From NCBI RefSeq assembly GCF_011634835.1, contig NZ_SIRP01000001.1, positions 1,813,264-1,859,933 on the forward strand: DNA of 46,670 bases, in the 5' to 3' direction. This document shows, piece after piece, positions 27,341-36,489 of the stretch. The DNA is from Isoptericola sp. BMS4 (lineage in GTDB: Bacteria; Actinomycetota; Actinomycetes; Actinomycetales; Cellulomonadaceae). The notes beneath the pieces were generated by a model, which saw nothing but the letters and a program-made list of their open reading frames with translations, did not search any database and was not told the origin of the DNA. The position numbers were made by a program, and so were the translations under genes. The first letter of the stretch is position 1. Each line of letters starts with the position of its first letter.

Positions 27341-27491
27341 CGCACCACGGTAACGGCCCCTCCGGGACCGTCCGCAAAGGCGCGGGCCGGAGGTGCCGTG
27401 AGACGCGTCTCGTCGTCGCTCGGGGCGCCGATCCGCGGTCCCGGCAGCGTGGAGCCCGCCCCGTCACGTGCGGAGATGGCAGGATCGTCCC

Positions 27492-30155
27492 GTGAGCATC
27501 GACCACCCCGGTGCGGACGACGCACCCGACGCGACCACCGACGACGTGCCCGACGACGCGCAGGACCGTGACGAGGTGGGTGACGACGTGGGTCAGGATG
27601 CCGTGCACGGCGACGACACGGCGGACGCCGACGTGCCCGAGGCCGCGGCGGACGGGCCGCGCGAGCCGGGCGACGACGTGTCCGCGGACACCGACGCGGG
27701 CGCCGACGAGGGAGACGACGCGGACGACGTCGACGACCCCGTGCACGATCCCGAGGACCGAGCGGACGATCCCGAGGCCGCGGCCGACGACGCGACGGAC
27801 GAGCCCGACGACGCCGACCGCGATGTCGACGACGCCGACGAGGAGGCCCCCGCGGTCGAGGTCGACGACGCCGACCGCGATGTCGACGACGCCGACGAGG
27901 AGGCCCCCGCGGTCGAGGTCGACGTGGATGAGGCCGATGGTGTGGACGAGGCCGACGACACGGACGAGGCCGTCCTGCCGGACCAGGCGGACGGCGACGG
28001 GGCCCCGGCACAGGAGGGCGAGGCCCCGGACGCGTTGCGGGACCTCGCCACCGCCCACGGGGTGCTGACCGAGCACGAGGCCTTCGGGGGCGACCGCGTG
28101 CGCGTGCCGGCGGACACCCTCGTCGCCGTGCTGGAGACGCTCGGCGTCGCGGCCTCGACGCCGCAGCAGGTGGCGCACAGCCTGCAACGCGTCCAGGACG
28201 AGGAGTGGCGCGCCGTCCTGCCGGCCGCGGTCGTCGTGCGCGCCGGCGACGAGACGCAGATCCCGGTGCACGTCAGCGAAGGCGCGTCGGCGCACGTGTG
28301 GGTCGAGATCGACGGCGCGGAGCAGGGCGCCCGGATGCACGAGCACCGCCCGCGCCGTGACCTCGACGAGGTCGGGACGTCGGCCGAGGCGCGCACCATC
28401 GACGGGCGCCGCGTCGAGCGGACGACGTTCACGGTGCCGTCGGACCTGCCGCTCGGGTGGCACGCGCTGCACGCGCTGAGCGAGGGGCACGAGACCCGCG
28501 CGACCCTGGTCGTGACGCCGCGCCGGCTGGAGCTCCCCGCCGGCCTCGCCGACGACCAGTGGTGGGGTCTGCTCGCGCAGCTGTACTCCGTGCGCTCGAG
28601 CGCCTCGTGGGGGGTGGGCGACCTCGCCGACCTCACGGACCTCGCGTGGCTGGTCGCCCACCAGAACGGCGCGGACTTCGTCGCCGTGAACCCGCTGGCG
28701 GCGACCGAGCCGGTCCGCCCGCTGACGCCGTCGCCGTACCTGCCGACGAGCCGGCGCTTCCTCAGCCCGCTCTACGTGCGGGTCGAGGACGTCCCCGAGA
28801 CGGCGTACCTGTCGGCGGCCGACCGCTCGCTCGTCGAGTGGGCGGCCGACCCGGTGCGCGACCTCGTCACCGACGCGGGGCCGATCGACCGCGACGCCGT
28901 CTGGGAGGCGAAGAAGGCGGCCCTGGAGGTCGTGTTCACGGCGCCGCGGCGCGCCGTGCGCCAGGCCGCGTACGAGGACTTCGTCGAGTCGCAGGGGGCC
29001 GGGCTGCGCGACTTCGCCACCTGGTGCGCTGTCGTCGAGCACCTCGGCCGGGTGCCGCGTCCGGACGAGGTGGGCGACCCCGCCTCGCCGGCCGTCGCCG
29101 CGCTGCGCGAGCAGCTCGCCGACCGGGTGGAGTTCTACACCTGGCTGCAGTGGGTGGCCGACGAGCAGAAGCAGACGGCGCAGCGGGTCGCGCGCGAGGC
29201 GGGGATGCGGATCGGCGTCGTGCACGACCTGCCCGCCGGCGCGCACCCCGACGGGGCGGACACCTGGCTGCACCGCGACGTCGTCGCGCGCGGCGTCGGC
29301 GCGGGCAGCCCGCCCGACGCGGACGACCCGCGGGGGCAGGACTGGTCGGTGCCGCCGTGGAACCCGCGGACGCTCGCCCGGGCCGGGTACGCGCCGTACC
29401 GCGACATGCTGCGCACCGTGCTGCGTCACGCGGGTGGCCTGCGGGTCGACAACGTGCTCGGCCTGTTCCGCACCTGGTGGGTGCCGGCGGGCACCGCGCC
29501 GGCGGACGGCGCGTACGTGCGGTCGGACCACGAGGCGCTCGTCGGGATCCTGTGCCTGGAGGCGCACCGGGCCGGGGCGCTCGTCATCGGCGAGGACCGC
29601 GGCGTCGCCGAGGCGTGGGCGCGCGAGTACCTCGCCGAGCGCGGGATCCTCGGCACCTCGGTGCTGTGGTTCGAGCGGGACGGGGCCGGCCGGCTGCTGC
29701 CCCCCGAGAGCCACCGGCGGCTCGCGCTCGCCACCGTCGGCACGCACGTCATGCCGCCGACGGCCGGGCTGGTCGCCGGGGAGCACGTGGACCTGGCCGA
29801 GCGTCTCGGCCTCACGGAGGACCCGCAGGAGCTGCGTCGCCAGGCACGCGCCGACAGGGACGCCGCCGTGCTCGTCCTGGCGGAGCAGGGGATGGTGTCC
29901 GACCATCCCTCCGAGCGCGAGATCATCGAGGGGCTGCACCGGTACGCACGCCGCACCCCGGCGACGCTCGTCGGCGTCCAGCTCGTCGACGCGGTGGGGG
30001 AGCGCCGCACCCAGCATCAGCCGGGCGCCGGGGACGAGTACCCCAGCTGGAAGGTGCCGCTCGGCGACAGCGCCGGCAACGTCGTCCTCGTCGACGACCT
30101 GTTCGACCACGCGCGCCTGCGCTCGCTCCTGCAGGTGGTGCGCACCGCACGCTAG
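27492..30155 (+). CDS. malQ: 4-alpha-glucanotransferase with acidic N-terminal extension
   Basis: An 887-residue GH77 amylomaltase, which transfers alpha-1,4-glucan segments in maltodextrin and glycogen metabolism. Residues 1-180 are a low-complexity Asp/Glu/Ala/Val stretch with an exact duplicated 19-residue unit (DDADRDVDDADEEAPAVEV). From about 185 the usual MalQ N-terminal domain starts (ALRDLATAHGVLTEHEAFGG). The barrel contains QLYSVRSSASWGVGDLADL, the nucleophile Asp in LRVDNVLGLFRTWW (about 651) and the acid/base Glu in VIGEDRG (about 699). The start is GTG 27492, with CAGGAT 6 bases upstream (leaderless). Typical actinobacterial MalQ is about 700 residues, so the acidic leader is the extra part. 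Confidence 0.93.
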   Translation: MSIDHPGADDAPDATTDDVPDDAQDRDEVGDDVGQDAVHGDDTADADVPEAAADGPREPGDDVSADTDAGADEGDDADDVDDPVHDPEDRADDPEAAADDATDEPDDADRDVDDADEEAPAVEVDDADRDVDDADEEAPAVEVDVDEADGVDEADDTDEAVLPDQADGDGAPAQEGEAPDALRDLATAHGVLTEHEAFGGDRVRVPADTLVAVLETLGVAASTPQQVAHSLQRVQDEEWRAVLPAAVVVRAGDETQIPVHVSEGASAHVWVEIDGAEQGARMHEHRPRRDLDEVGTSAEARTIDGRRVERTTFTVPSDLPLGWHALHALSEGHETRATLVVTPRRLELPAGLADDQWWGLLAQLYSVRSSASWGVGDLADLTDLAWLVAHQNGADFVAVNPLAATEPVRPLTPSPYLPTSRRFLSPLYVRVEDVPETAYLSAADRSLVEWAADPVRDLVTDAGPIDRDAVWEAKKAALEVVFTAPRRAVRQAAYEDFVESQGAGLRDFATWCAVVEHLGRVPRPDEVGDPASPAVAALREQLADRVEFYTWLQWVADEQKQTAQRVAREAGMRIGVVHDLPAGAHPDGADTWLHRDVVARGVGAGSPPDADDPRGQDWSVPPWNPRTLARAGYAPYRDMLRTVLRHAGGLRVDNVLGLFRTWWVPAGTAPADGAYVRSDHEALVGILCLEAHRAGALVIGEDRGVAEAWAREYLAERGILGTSVLWFERDGAGRLLPPESHRRLALATVGTHVMPPTAGLVAGEHVDLAERLGLTEDPQELRRQARADRDAAVLVLAEQGMVSDHPSEREIIEGLHRYARRTPATLVGVQLVDAVGERRTQHQPGAGDEYPSWKVPLGDSAGNVVLVDDLFDHARLRSLLQVVRTAR
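27807..27920 (+). repeat. 57-bp perfect tandem duplication in malQ
   Basis: Bases 27807-27863 and 27864-27920 are identical and in frame, encoding DDADRDVDDADEEAPAVEV twice. The perfect identity at DNA level points to a recent slippage or unequal exchange event in the acidic leader of malQ. Confidence 0.92.
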
Positions 30156-30185
30156 CGGCGGCCCCGCCCCGGGGCCGGTGCGGGA

Positions 30186-30229
30186 ACGACGTCGGGGGCC
30201 GTCCGGGATCGGACGGCCCCCGACGTCGT
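30186..30229. terminator. Bidirectional terminator between malQ and pepN
   Basis: A perfect 20-bp stem (30186-30205 with 30210-30229, starting ACGACGTCGGGGGCCGTCCG) and a 4-base loop GGAT lie between the two convergent stop codons. Confidence 0.85.
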
Positions 30230-30246
30230 GCTGACGCCGCGACGGC

Positions 30247-32811
30247 TCAGGCGTCGGCCGCCTGCGCCGCGAGCGCCCGCTCGGTCCCGGCGAGCTGCTC
30301 GGTCACCATGCGCCGCAGCGCCGCCGGGGCGTCGGCGTGCGCGTCCAGCCACGACCGCACGCCGTCCCGCAGCGCGACGGAGGCCAGCGGCGCCGGGTAG
30401 AGCCCCTCGATGAGCTCCTCGGCGATGTGGTAGCTGCGCCCGTCCCAGATCGGCAGCAGCGCCTCGGTGTACCGGGTCACGAACGACTCGAGCACCGCCG
30501 GGTCGGTGACGCGCACGAAGCCGGCCGCCGTGGCCCGGATGATCGCGTTCGGGACGTCGTCGTGCTCGACGACGGACGCGAACGCCGACTCCTTGCCCTC
30601 CGGCGTCGGCACGGAGGCGCGGGCGCGGGCGGCGGACTGGCGGCCCGTGGCCGTGTCGTCCTGGGCGAGCGCCGCGTCGACCTCGTCGGTGCCGGCGGCG
30701 CCGAGCTGGACCAGGCCCTGCAGCAGCTCCCAGCGCAGGTCGGTGTCGACCGTGAGCCCCTCGAGCGCGACCGTGCCGTCGAGCAGGCCGCGCAGCGGCG
30801 CCACGTGGTCGGTCGTCGAGGCGAGCGCCGTGAAGAACTTCACGAGCTGCAGCTGCAGGTCGGAGCCCGGTGCCGCCTCCTGTGCGAGTGCCCACAGGCG
30901 GTCGCCGACGCGTGCCAGCGTCTCGGCGCGGCGGGCGGGCGCGACGTAGGAGCGCACCGCCAGCCCCAGCTGGTTCAGTGTGGTGCGCACCGTGGTGGAC
31001 TCGGTCTCGGCGGCGATGTTGCCCAGTACGAGGTCCACGTACGCCGACGCCGGGGTCTCGCCGTCGCGCACCGCGTCCCACACGGAGCCCCACACCAGCG
31101 AGCGGGCCAGCGGGTCGCTGATCCGCGACAGGTGCTCGAGCGCGAAGGCCAGCGAGGCGTCGTCGAGCCGGATCTTCGCGTACGCGAGGTCCTCGTCGTT
31201 GAGCAGCACCAGGCCGGGCAGGTCGCGGCCCACGAGCTCGGGCACCTCGGTGCGCTCGCCGTCGACGTCCACGACGACCTCGCCGGTGCGCACGACGGCG
31301 CCGTCCACGAGGTCGTAGCAGCCGATGCCGAGCCGGTGCGGCCGGATGGTCGGGTGGTCGGCCGGGGCGGACTGCAGCACCGCGAACCCGGTGATGCGGC
31401 CGCCCGAGTCCGTGCTGATCTCGGGGCGCAGCGTGTTGACGCCGGCGGTCTCCAGCCAGGCCTTCGACCAGGCCGTGAGGTCGCGGCCGCTGGTGGCCTC
31501 CAGCTCGACCAGCAGGTCGGGCAGCTCCGTGTTCGACCAGGCGTGCTTCTTGAAGTACTCGGAGACCCCGCCGAGGAACTGCTCGCGGCCCACCCAGGCC
31601 CCGAGCTGCTTGAGCACCGACGCGCCCTTGGCGTAGGTGATGCCGTCGAAGTTGACCTGCACGTCCTCCAGGTCACGGATTTCGGCGACGATCGGGTGCG
31701 TGGACGGGAGCTGGTCCTGGCGGTACGCCCAGGTCTTCTCCATGGCGGAGAAGGTGGTCCAGGCCGCCTCCCACTCGGTGGCCTCGGCCGTGGCGAGCGT
31801 GGAGATGTACTCCGCGAACGACTCGTTGAGCCACAGGTCGTTCCACCACTTCATGGTGACGAGGTCGCCGAACCACATGTGCGCCAGCTCGTGCAGGATC
31901 GTCACGACGCGGCGCTCGCGCACGGCGTCGGTCACCTGGGACCGGAACACGTACGCCTCGGTGAACGTCACGCAGCCGGGGTTCTCCATCGCGCCCATGT
32001 TGTACTCGGGCACGAAGAGCTGGTCGTACTTGTCGAACGGGTACGGGACGTCGAAGGTCTTCTCGTAGAACTCGAAGCCCTTGCGGGTCGTGTCCATGAT
32101 GTAGTCCGCGTCCAGGTGCTCGGACAGGGACGCGCGGCAGAAGACGCCGAGGGGGATGGTCCGCCCGTCCGACGACGTGAGCTCGCCGCGCTGCACCGCG
32201 TACGGGCCGGCGACGAGCGCCACCAGGTAGGTGGAGATGCGCGGGGTCGGCTCGAAGCTCCAGACGGCGGCCTCGACCGACGGGTCGGTGGCGTGCGTGG
32301 CGGCCTGCGGCTCCGGCGTCGGCTGGTTCGACACCACGTGCCACGCAGCCGGGGCCGTGACGGTGACGCGGAACGGCGCCTTGAGGTCGGGCTGCTCGAA
32401 CGTCGCGAAGACGCGGCGCGCGTCGGGCACCTCGAACTGGGTGTACAGGTACGTCTCGCCGTCCACCGGGTCGACGAAGCGGTGCAGCCCCTCGCCGGTG
32501 TTCATGTAGGCGCAGTCGGCGACGACGCGCAGCTCGTTGTCGGCCTCCAGCCCCGTCAGGGCGATGCGCGAGTCGGCGAACACCTCGGCGACATCGAGCG
32601 GGCGCCCGTTGAGGACGACCTCGTGGACGGTCGGGGCGACCAGGTCGACGAACGTCGTCGCGCCCGGGGTCGCGGAGAACCGGACGACGGTGGTGGACGC
32701 GAACGTCGTCGGGCCGGTGGTGACGTCGAGCTCGATGTCGTAGGACTCGACGGCGGTCACGACGGCGGCGCGATCGATCGCCTCGGCGCGGGTCAGGTTC
32801 TCTCCGGGCAC
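30247..32811 (-). CDS. pepN: Aminopeptidase N (M1 zinc metallopeptidase)
   Basis: An 854-residue cytosolic M1 aminopeptidase removing N-terminal residues from peptides. The substrate-anchoring motif GAMEN is at about residue 273, and the zinc motif HELAHMWFGDLVTMKWWNDL with NE further on is at about 306-328. The C-terminal ERAP1-like helical domain runs to the end. GTG 32811 has a GAGGGAGC ribosome-binding site. It diverges from the proline-rich membrane protein gene and converges on malQ. Confidence 0.96.
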   Translation of the reverse strand: MPGENLTRAEAIDRAAVVTAVESYDIELDVTTGPTTFASTTVVRFSATPGATTFVDLVAPTVHEVVLNGRPLDVAEVFADSRIALTGLEADNELRVVADCAYMNTGEGLHRFVDPVDGETYLYTQFEVPDARRVFATFEQPDLKAPFRVTVTAPAAWHVVSNQPTPEPQAATHATDPSVEAAVWSFEPTPRISTYLVALVAGPYAVQRGELTSSDGRTIPLGVFCRASLSEHLDADYIMDTTRKGFEFYEKTFDVPYPFDKYDQLFVPEYNMGAMENPGCVTFTEAYVFRSQVTDAVRERRVVTILHELAHMWFGDLVTMKWWNDLWLNESFAEYISTLATAEATEWEAAWTTFSAMEKTWAYRQDQLPSTHPIVAEIRDLEDVQVNFDGITYAKGASVLKQLGAWVGREQFLGGVSEYFKKHAWSNTELPDLLVELEATSGRDLTAWSKAWLETAGVNTLRPEISTDSGGRITGFAVLQSAPADHPTIRPHRLGIGCYDLVDGAVVRTGEVVVDVDGERTEVPELVGRDLPGLVLLNDEDLAYAKIRLDDASLAFALEHLSRISDPLARSLVWGSVWDAVRDGETPASAYVDLVLGNIAAETESTTVRTTLNQLGLAVRSYVAPARRAETLARVGDRLWALAQEAAPGSDLQLQLVKFFTALASTTDHVAPLRGLLDGTVALEGLTVDTDLRWELLQGLVQLGAAGTDEVDAALAQDDTATGRQSAARARASVPTPEGKESAFASVVEHDDVPNAIIRATAAGFVRVTDPAVLESFVTRYTEALLPIWDGRSYHIAEELIEGLYPAPLASVALRDGVRSWLDAHADAPAALRRMVTEQLAGTERALAAQAADA

Positions 32812-33066
32812 GGATGCTCCCTCGGACGGTGGCGGATGGGCGGCCGCGAGATCGTCGCGACCCGTCGTCGATCATGCCACCTCGGCCGTGGCGGTCCGAA
32901 CGGATTCGCCCGGCCCGTCGACCGGGGTGAAAAGGCACCGGGGGCCCGGGCGTGCGCTCCCGGGTTCGACCCTCGAGACCCGGTCGTGACATCCTGCCCC
33001 GTGCGTCTTGCGCGGAGGTGCCCACCGACGCCTCGCGGGGCGCCACCGTCACTGGAGGGAGTCCAG

Positions 33067-34098
33067 ATGTCCGGCACCGTGCCGCCACCGCCGCCCCCGG
33101 GCCCCGACGGGATGCCGTCGTCGGTACCGCCCGCCACCGGGGTCCGCCGCGTCACGTCCGCATACCACCGGCCGGCCACCCCCGAGGCCGGGACACCGTC
33201 GCCCCACGACGCCGCACCACAGCCGGGGCAGCACGTCCACGCCCCGGTGCCGCCACCGCCGCAGGACCCGGGCACCCAGCAGATCCCGCCGGTTCCGGCC
33301 GCGCCCGGCCCCGCGGCGGGCGCACCCGCCTACCCGCCGTCCGGTGGGCAGACGCCCGCCGGGGGGACGCCGCCGGCGTACGCGCAGCCCGCCTACGCCG
33401 CACCGACGCAGGTCGCCCCGGCGCAGCCGGCGTACGCCGCCGCGCCCCAGCAGCAGGCGTACGCGCAGTCCCCGCACGCCGCGGTGCCGCCGCCGGGCGC
33501 CGGGGCGGCCACCGCCGCCGCGGCCGGTGCGCCGCCCGAGGAGCCGCGCCGCCGACGGCGTCTCAGCGCCGGCTGGATCGCCTTCATCGTCGTGGACGTC
33601 GTGCTCGTCGTCATGGTGGTGGCGTTCGCGGTGCAGGTCCTGTCGTCGTCGCCGGGCGACGACACCGCGGGCGGGACGGCCCCCGCGGCGTCCGGCTCGC
33701 CGACGGCACCCGCCACGCCGAGCGAGGAGGCGCCCGCCGAGGGCGCCCGGCTCGCCGCGTTCGCGTCGCCGTCGGGCAACATCACCTGCACGATGTTCGA
33801 GAACGCCGCCACGTGCGGCATCGCCGAGCTGGACCAGCAGCCCGCCCCGGTCGAGGGGTGCTCGGGCACGACCGGCTACATGGTCACCGTCGACGGCGAG
33901 GGCCAGGTCTCGCTGCCGTGCGTGGCGACCAAGGACCAGCCGAAGGCCGCCGGCAAGGGTGCGGACGTCCTCGCGTACGGCGACTCGCGCACCGAGGGCG
34001 ACTTCACGTGCACCAGCGAGGAGACCGGCATGAGCTGCCGGCACGACCCCTCCGGCCGCGGGTTCTCCATCGCCCGGGCGGGCATCGGCACCAGCTGA
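33067..34098 (+). CDS. Proline-rich membrane protein with DUF6636-like extracellular domain
   Basis: A 343-residue protein in three parts. Residues 1-155 are a cytoplasmic Pro/Ala/Gln-rich disordered region with runs such as PPPPPPGP and several QPAYAA-like repeats. A basic RRRRR cluster precedes a single membrane span (WIAFIVVDVVLVVMVVAFAV, about 177-196). An Ala/Thr/Pro linker then leads to a C-terminal domain with FASPSGNITCTMFENAATCG, paired cysteines and DFTCTSEETGMSCRHDPSGR. That is the pattern of the small cysteine-bearing DUF6636 domain of actinobacteria, whose function is unknown. ATG 33067 follows GGAGGGAG. Confidence 0.8.
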   Translation: MSGTVPPPPPPGPDGMPSSVPPATGVRRVTSAYHRPATPEAGTPSPHDAAPQPGQHVHAPVPPPPQDPGTQQIPPVPAAPGPAAGAPAYPPSGGQTPAGGTPPAYAQPAYAAPTQVAPAQPAYAAAPQQQAYAQSPHAAVPPPGAGAATAAAAGAPPEEPRRRRRLSAGWIAFIVVDVVLVVMVVAFAVQVLSSSPGDDTAGGTAPAASGSPTAPATPSEEAPAEGARLAAFASPSGNITCTMFENAATCGIAELDQQPAPVEGCSGTTGYMVTVDGEGQVSLPCVATKDQPKAAGKGADVLAYGDSRTEGDFTCTSEETGMSCRHDPSGRGFSIARAGIGTS

Positions 34099-34118
34099 GG
34101 TCCGGGGCGTGCCCGCCC

Positions 34119-34253
34119 GGCGGTTGCGGTCGTGACGGGAGCACCGACGGGTGGGCAAGGGGTCGCTGCCGCCAGGACTCACCCCGCCGTCCCCGGGCGG
34201 TTGCGGTCGTGACCGGACCACCGACGGGTGGGCAAGGGGTCGTTGTCGCCAGG
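34119..34253 (+). repeat. 58-bp direct repeat, two intergenic copies
   Basis: Copies at 34119-34176 and 34196-34253 share GGCGGTTGCGGTCGTGAC and GACGGGTGGGCAAGGGGTCG and differ at about four positions. They lie between two convergent genes and encode nothing recognisable. The 3' half of the second copy has a perfect inverted partner at 34302-34329. Confidence 0.9.
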
Positions 34254-34329
34254 CTGGTCGGGCCTGGCGGGAGCCGCGAGGAACGAGCGGCGGATGGCGC
34301 GCCTGGCGACAACGACCCCTTGCCCACCC
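34226..34329. repeat. 28-bp perfect inverted repeat, 48-bp spacer
   Basis: Bases 34226-34253 (starting GGGTGGGCAAGGGGTCG) are exactly complementary to 34302-34329 (ending CCCCTTGCCCACCC). The structure can form a long hairpin in either transcript between the membrane protein gene and the M13 peptidase gene. It may act as a terminator, and it may be a dispersed repeat family of this genome. Confidence 0.88.
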
Positions 34330-34375
34330 GGCCCCGGCCCAAGCGCAGGGACCGCCGAGGCCGGGCCCCGACCCC

Positions 34376-36388
34376 TCACCAGATGCGCACGCGCTCCTCG
34401 GGGGCGAGCCACAGGGCGTCGTCGGGGCCCACGCCGTAGGTGGTGTGGAACTCGTCGACGTTGCGCAGCACGCCGTTGCAGCGGAACTCGTTGGGGGAGT
34501 GCGGGTCGATCGCGAGGCGCCGCACGACCTCCTCGTCGCGGCCCTTCGACTGCCACACCTGCGCCCAGCCGAGGAAGATCCGCTCCAGGCCCGTGAGCCC
34601 GTCGACGACCGGCGCGTCGTCGAGGGAGCCGCCCAGCGCGATCCGGTAGGCCTTGATCGCGATGGACAGGCCGCCGAGGTCGCCGATGTTCTCCCCGATG
34701 GTCAGCGCCCCGTTGACGTGCGGGCCGTCGTCGGGCAGCTGCGCGGGGCGGAAGGTGTCGTACTGCGCGACGAGCGCCTTCGTGCGCTTCTCGAACTCCG
34801 CGCGGTCGGTCTCCGTCCACCAGTCCTCCAGGCGGCCGTCGCCGTCGTACTTGGAGCCCTGGTCGTCGAAGCCGTGCCCGATCTCGTGCCCGATGACGCC
34901 ACCGATGCCGCCGTAGTTCACGGCGTCGTCGGCGTCCGGGTCGAAGAACGGCGGCTGCAGGATCGCCGCGGGGAACACGATCTCGTTCATCCCCGGGTTG
35001 TAGTAGGCGTTGACCGTCTGCGGCGTCATGAACCACTCGTCGCGGTCCAGCGGCCTGCCGATCTTGCCGAGCTCGTGGTCCTGCTCGAACGCGTGGGCGC
35101 GGCGGACGTTGCCGACCAGGTCGTCGGCGTCCACCTCGAGGCCCGAGTAGTCGCGCCACTTCACCGGGTAGCCCACCTTGGGCGTGAAGCGCTCGAGCTT
35201 CGCGAGCGCCTTGACCTTCGTCTCGGGCGTCATCCAGTCGAGCTGCTCGATCGACTCGCGGTAGGCCGCCACGAGGTTGGCGACGAGCGCGTCCATCCGC
35301 TCCTTGTGCTCGGGCGGGAAGTGCCGCGCCACGTACTGCTCGCCGACCGCCTCGCCGAGCGCGCCCTCCACCAGGGAGACGCCGCGCTTCCAGCGGTCGC
35401 GCACCTGCTGGGCGCCGGACAGCGTGCGCCCGTAGAAGTCGAAGTTCGCCTCGACGGTCGCGTCGTCGAGGTAGGGGGCGCGCGCGGTGACCAGGTGGTA
35501 GGCCGCCCACAGCTTCCAGTCCTCCAGCGGCTCGCTCGACCAGAGGTCGGCGAAGCCGGTGGCGAAGGTGGGCTCGCGCACCACCAGGGAGTCGAGCGAC
35601 CCCTCGGGGGCGCCGAGCGCCGCCGCCCAGGCGCGCCAGTCGAAACCGGGCGCCTGCTCCACCAGGTCGGCGAGCGTCATCGGGTTGTACGTGAGGTCGG
35701 CGTCCCGGTCGCGCACGACGTCCCAGTGGTGCGCGGCGAGCTTCGTCTCGAGCGCGACGACGCGGGCGGCGGCGTCGTCGGCCCCGGCGCCCCAGGCGGA
35801 GTCGGCCGACACCCCGGCCAGCCCGAGCATCCGCGCCACGTGCGGCGCGTACGCCGACCGCACCGCGTCGTACTGGTCCTCGCGGTAGTACGCCTCGTCG
35901 GGCAGCCCGAGACCGCCCTGGACCAGGTAGGTCACGTACGTCTCGGGGTCCTTGGCGTCGTTGTCCACGTAGAGGCCCACGGCGCCGCCGCCCCCGGTCC
36001 GCTGCAGGGAGCCGAGCACGCGGACCAGGTCCCCCGCGTCGGTGGCACCCGCGACCTGAGCGAGCTCGTCCGCGACCGGGCCCGTGCCGCGACGCTCGAC
36101 CGTCTCGGTGTCCATGAAGCTGGCGTACAGGGCACCGATCTTCGCCGGCGTCGACGCCGGGTCGAGGCCCTCGGTGGCCGCGAGGTCGGTGATGATGGCG
36201 CGCACCCGCTCCTCGGACAGGTCGTGCAGGGCGCGGAACGCGCCGTCCATGGCGCGGTCGGCGGGGATCTCGTGCTCGGCGAGCCACCGGCCGTTGACAT
36301 GGCGGTACAGGTCGTCCTGCGGGCGGACGGCGTCGTCGAGTGCGGACAGGTCGATACCGGACCTCAGCCCGGTGGCGTCTGCAGTCAT
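34376..36388 (-). CDS. pepO: M13 family (neprilysin-like) zinc metallopeptidase
   Basis: A 670-residue endopeptidase cleaving oligopeptides. It has the N-terminal M13 domain (DDLYRHVNGRWLAEHEIPAD at about 28-47) and the catalytic zinc motif GVIGHEIGHGFDDQG near residue 500. The third ligand is in LTIGENIGDLGGL, and the C-terminus ends VRIW in place of the usual CxxW. There is no signal peptide, so it is probably cytosolic. The start is ATG 36388: TAGTGT on the minus strand (36396-36401) ends 7 bases upstream, giving a leaderless mRNA. It diverges from rpiB across a 28-bp palindrome. Confidence 0.94.
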   Translation of the reverse strand: MTADATGLRSGIDLSALDDAVRPQDDLYRHVNGRWLAEHEIPADRAMDGAFRALHDLSEERVRAIITDLAATEGLDPASTPAKIGALYASFMDTETVERRGTGPVADELAQVAGATDAGDLVRVLGSLQRTGGGGAVGLYVDNDAKDPETYVTYLVQGGLGLPDEAYYREDQYDAVRSAYAPHVARMLGLAGVSADSAWGAGADDAAARVVALETKLAAHHWDVVRDRDADLTYNPMTLADLVEQAPGFDWRAWAAALGAPEGSLDSLVVREPTFATGFADLWSSEPLEDWKLWAAYHLVTARAPYLDDATVEANFDFYGRTLSGAQQVRDRWKRGVSLVEGALGEAVGEQYVARHFPPEHKERMDALVANLVAAYRESIEQLDWMTPETKVKALAKLERFTPKVGYPVKWRDYSGLEVDADDLVGNVRRAHAFEQDHELGKIGRPLDRDEWFMTPQTVNAYYNPGMNEIVFPAAILQPPFFDPDADDAVNYGGIGGVIGHEIGHGFDDQGSKYDGDGRLEDWWTETDRAEFEKRTKALVAQYDTFRPAQLPDDGPHVNGALTIGENIGDLGGLSIAIKAYRIALGGSLDDAPVVDGLTGLERIFLGWAQVWQSKGRDEEVVRRLAIDPHSPNEFRCNGVLRNVDEFHTTYGVGPDDALWLAPEERVRIW

Positions 36389-36447
36389 GGCGCCCACACT
36401 ACGGCCGCGGACCGACGGGCCGGCGGCACGGCCACCCGATGGCGAGA

Positions 36448-36475
36448 CCTACCGCCGCGGTACCGCGGCGGTAGG
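36448..36475. promoter_or_regulatory. Perfect 28-bp palindrome upstream of rpiB
   Basis: The sequence from 36448 (CCTACCGCCGCGG) to 36475 is identical to its own reverse complement with no central loop. It overlaps the -35 region of the putative rpiB promoter (GACAAT -10 at 36477-36482) and lies 47 bases upstream of the pepO -10. A dimeric regulator site is the likeliest role. Confidence 0.65.
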
Positions 36476-36489
36476 GGACAATGAGCACC

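Noticed and set aside
27807-27920. CRISPR array or other spaced repeat array
   Set aside because: Two abutting in-frame 57-bp copies without spacers inside a coding region; a tandem duplication explains them.
26253-30110. A 1285-codon minus-strand frame across mscS and malQ
   Set aside because: It is antisense to malQ and out of frame with mscS, with Arg/Val-rich low-complexity translation typical of shadows.
30337-33066. A long plus-strand frame antisense to pepN leading into the proline-rich protein
   Set aside because: The part before ATG 33067 is the complement of pepN; the real gene has its own GGAGGGAG site at 33067.
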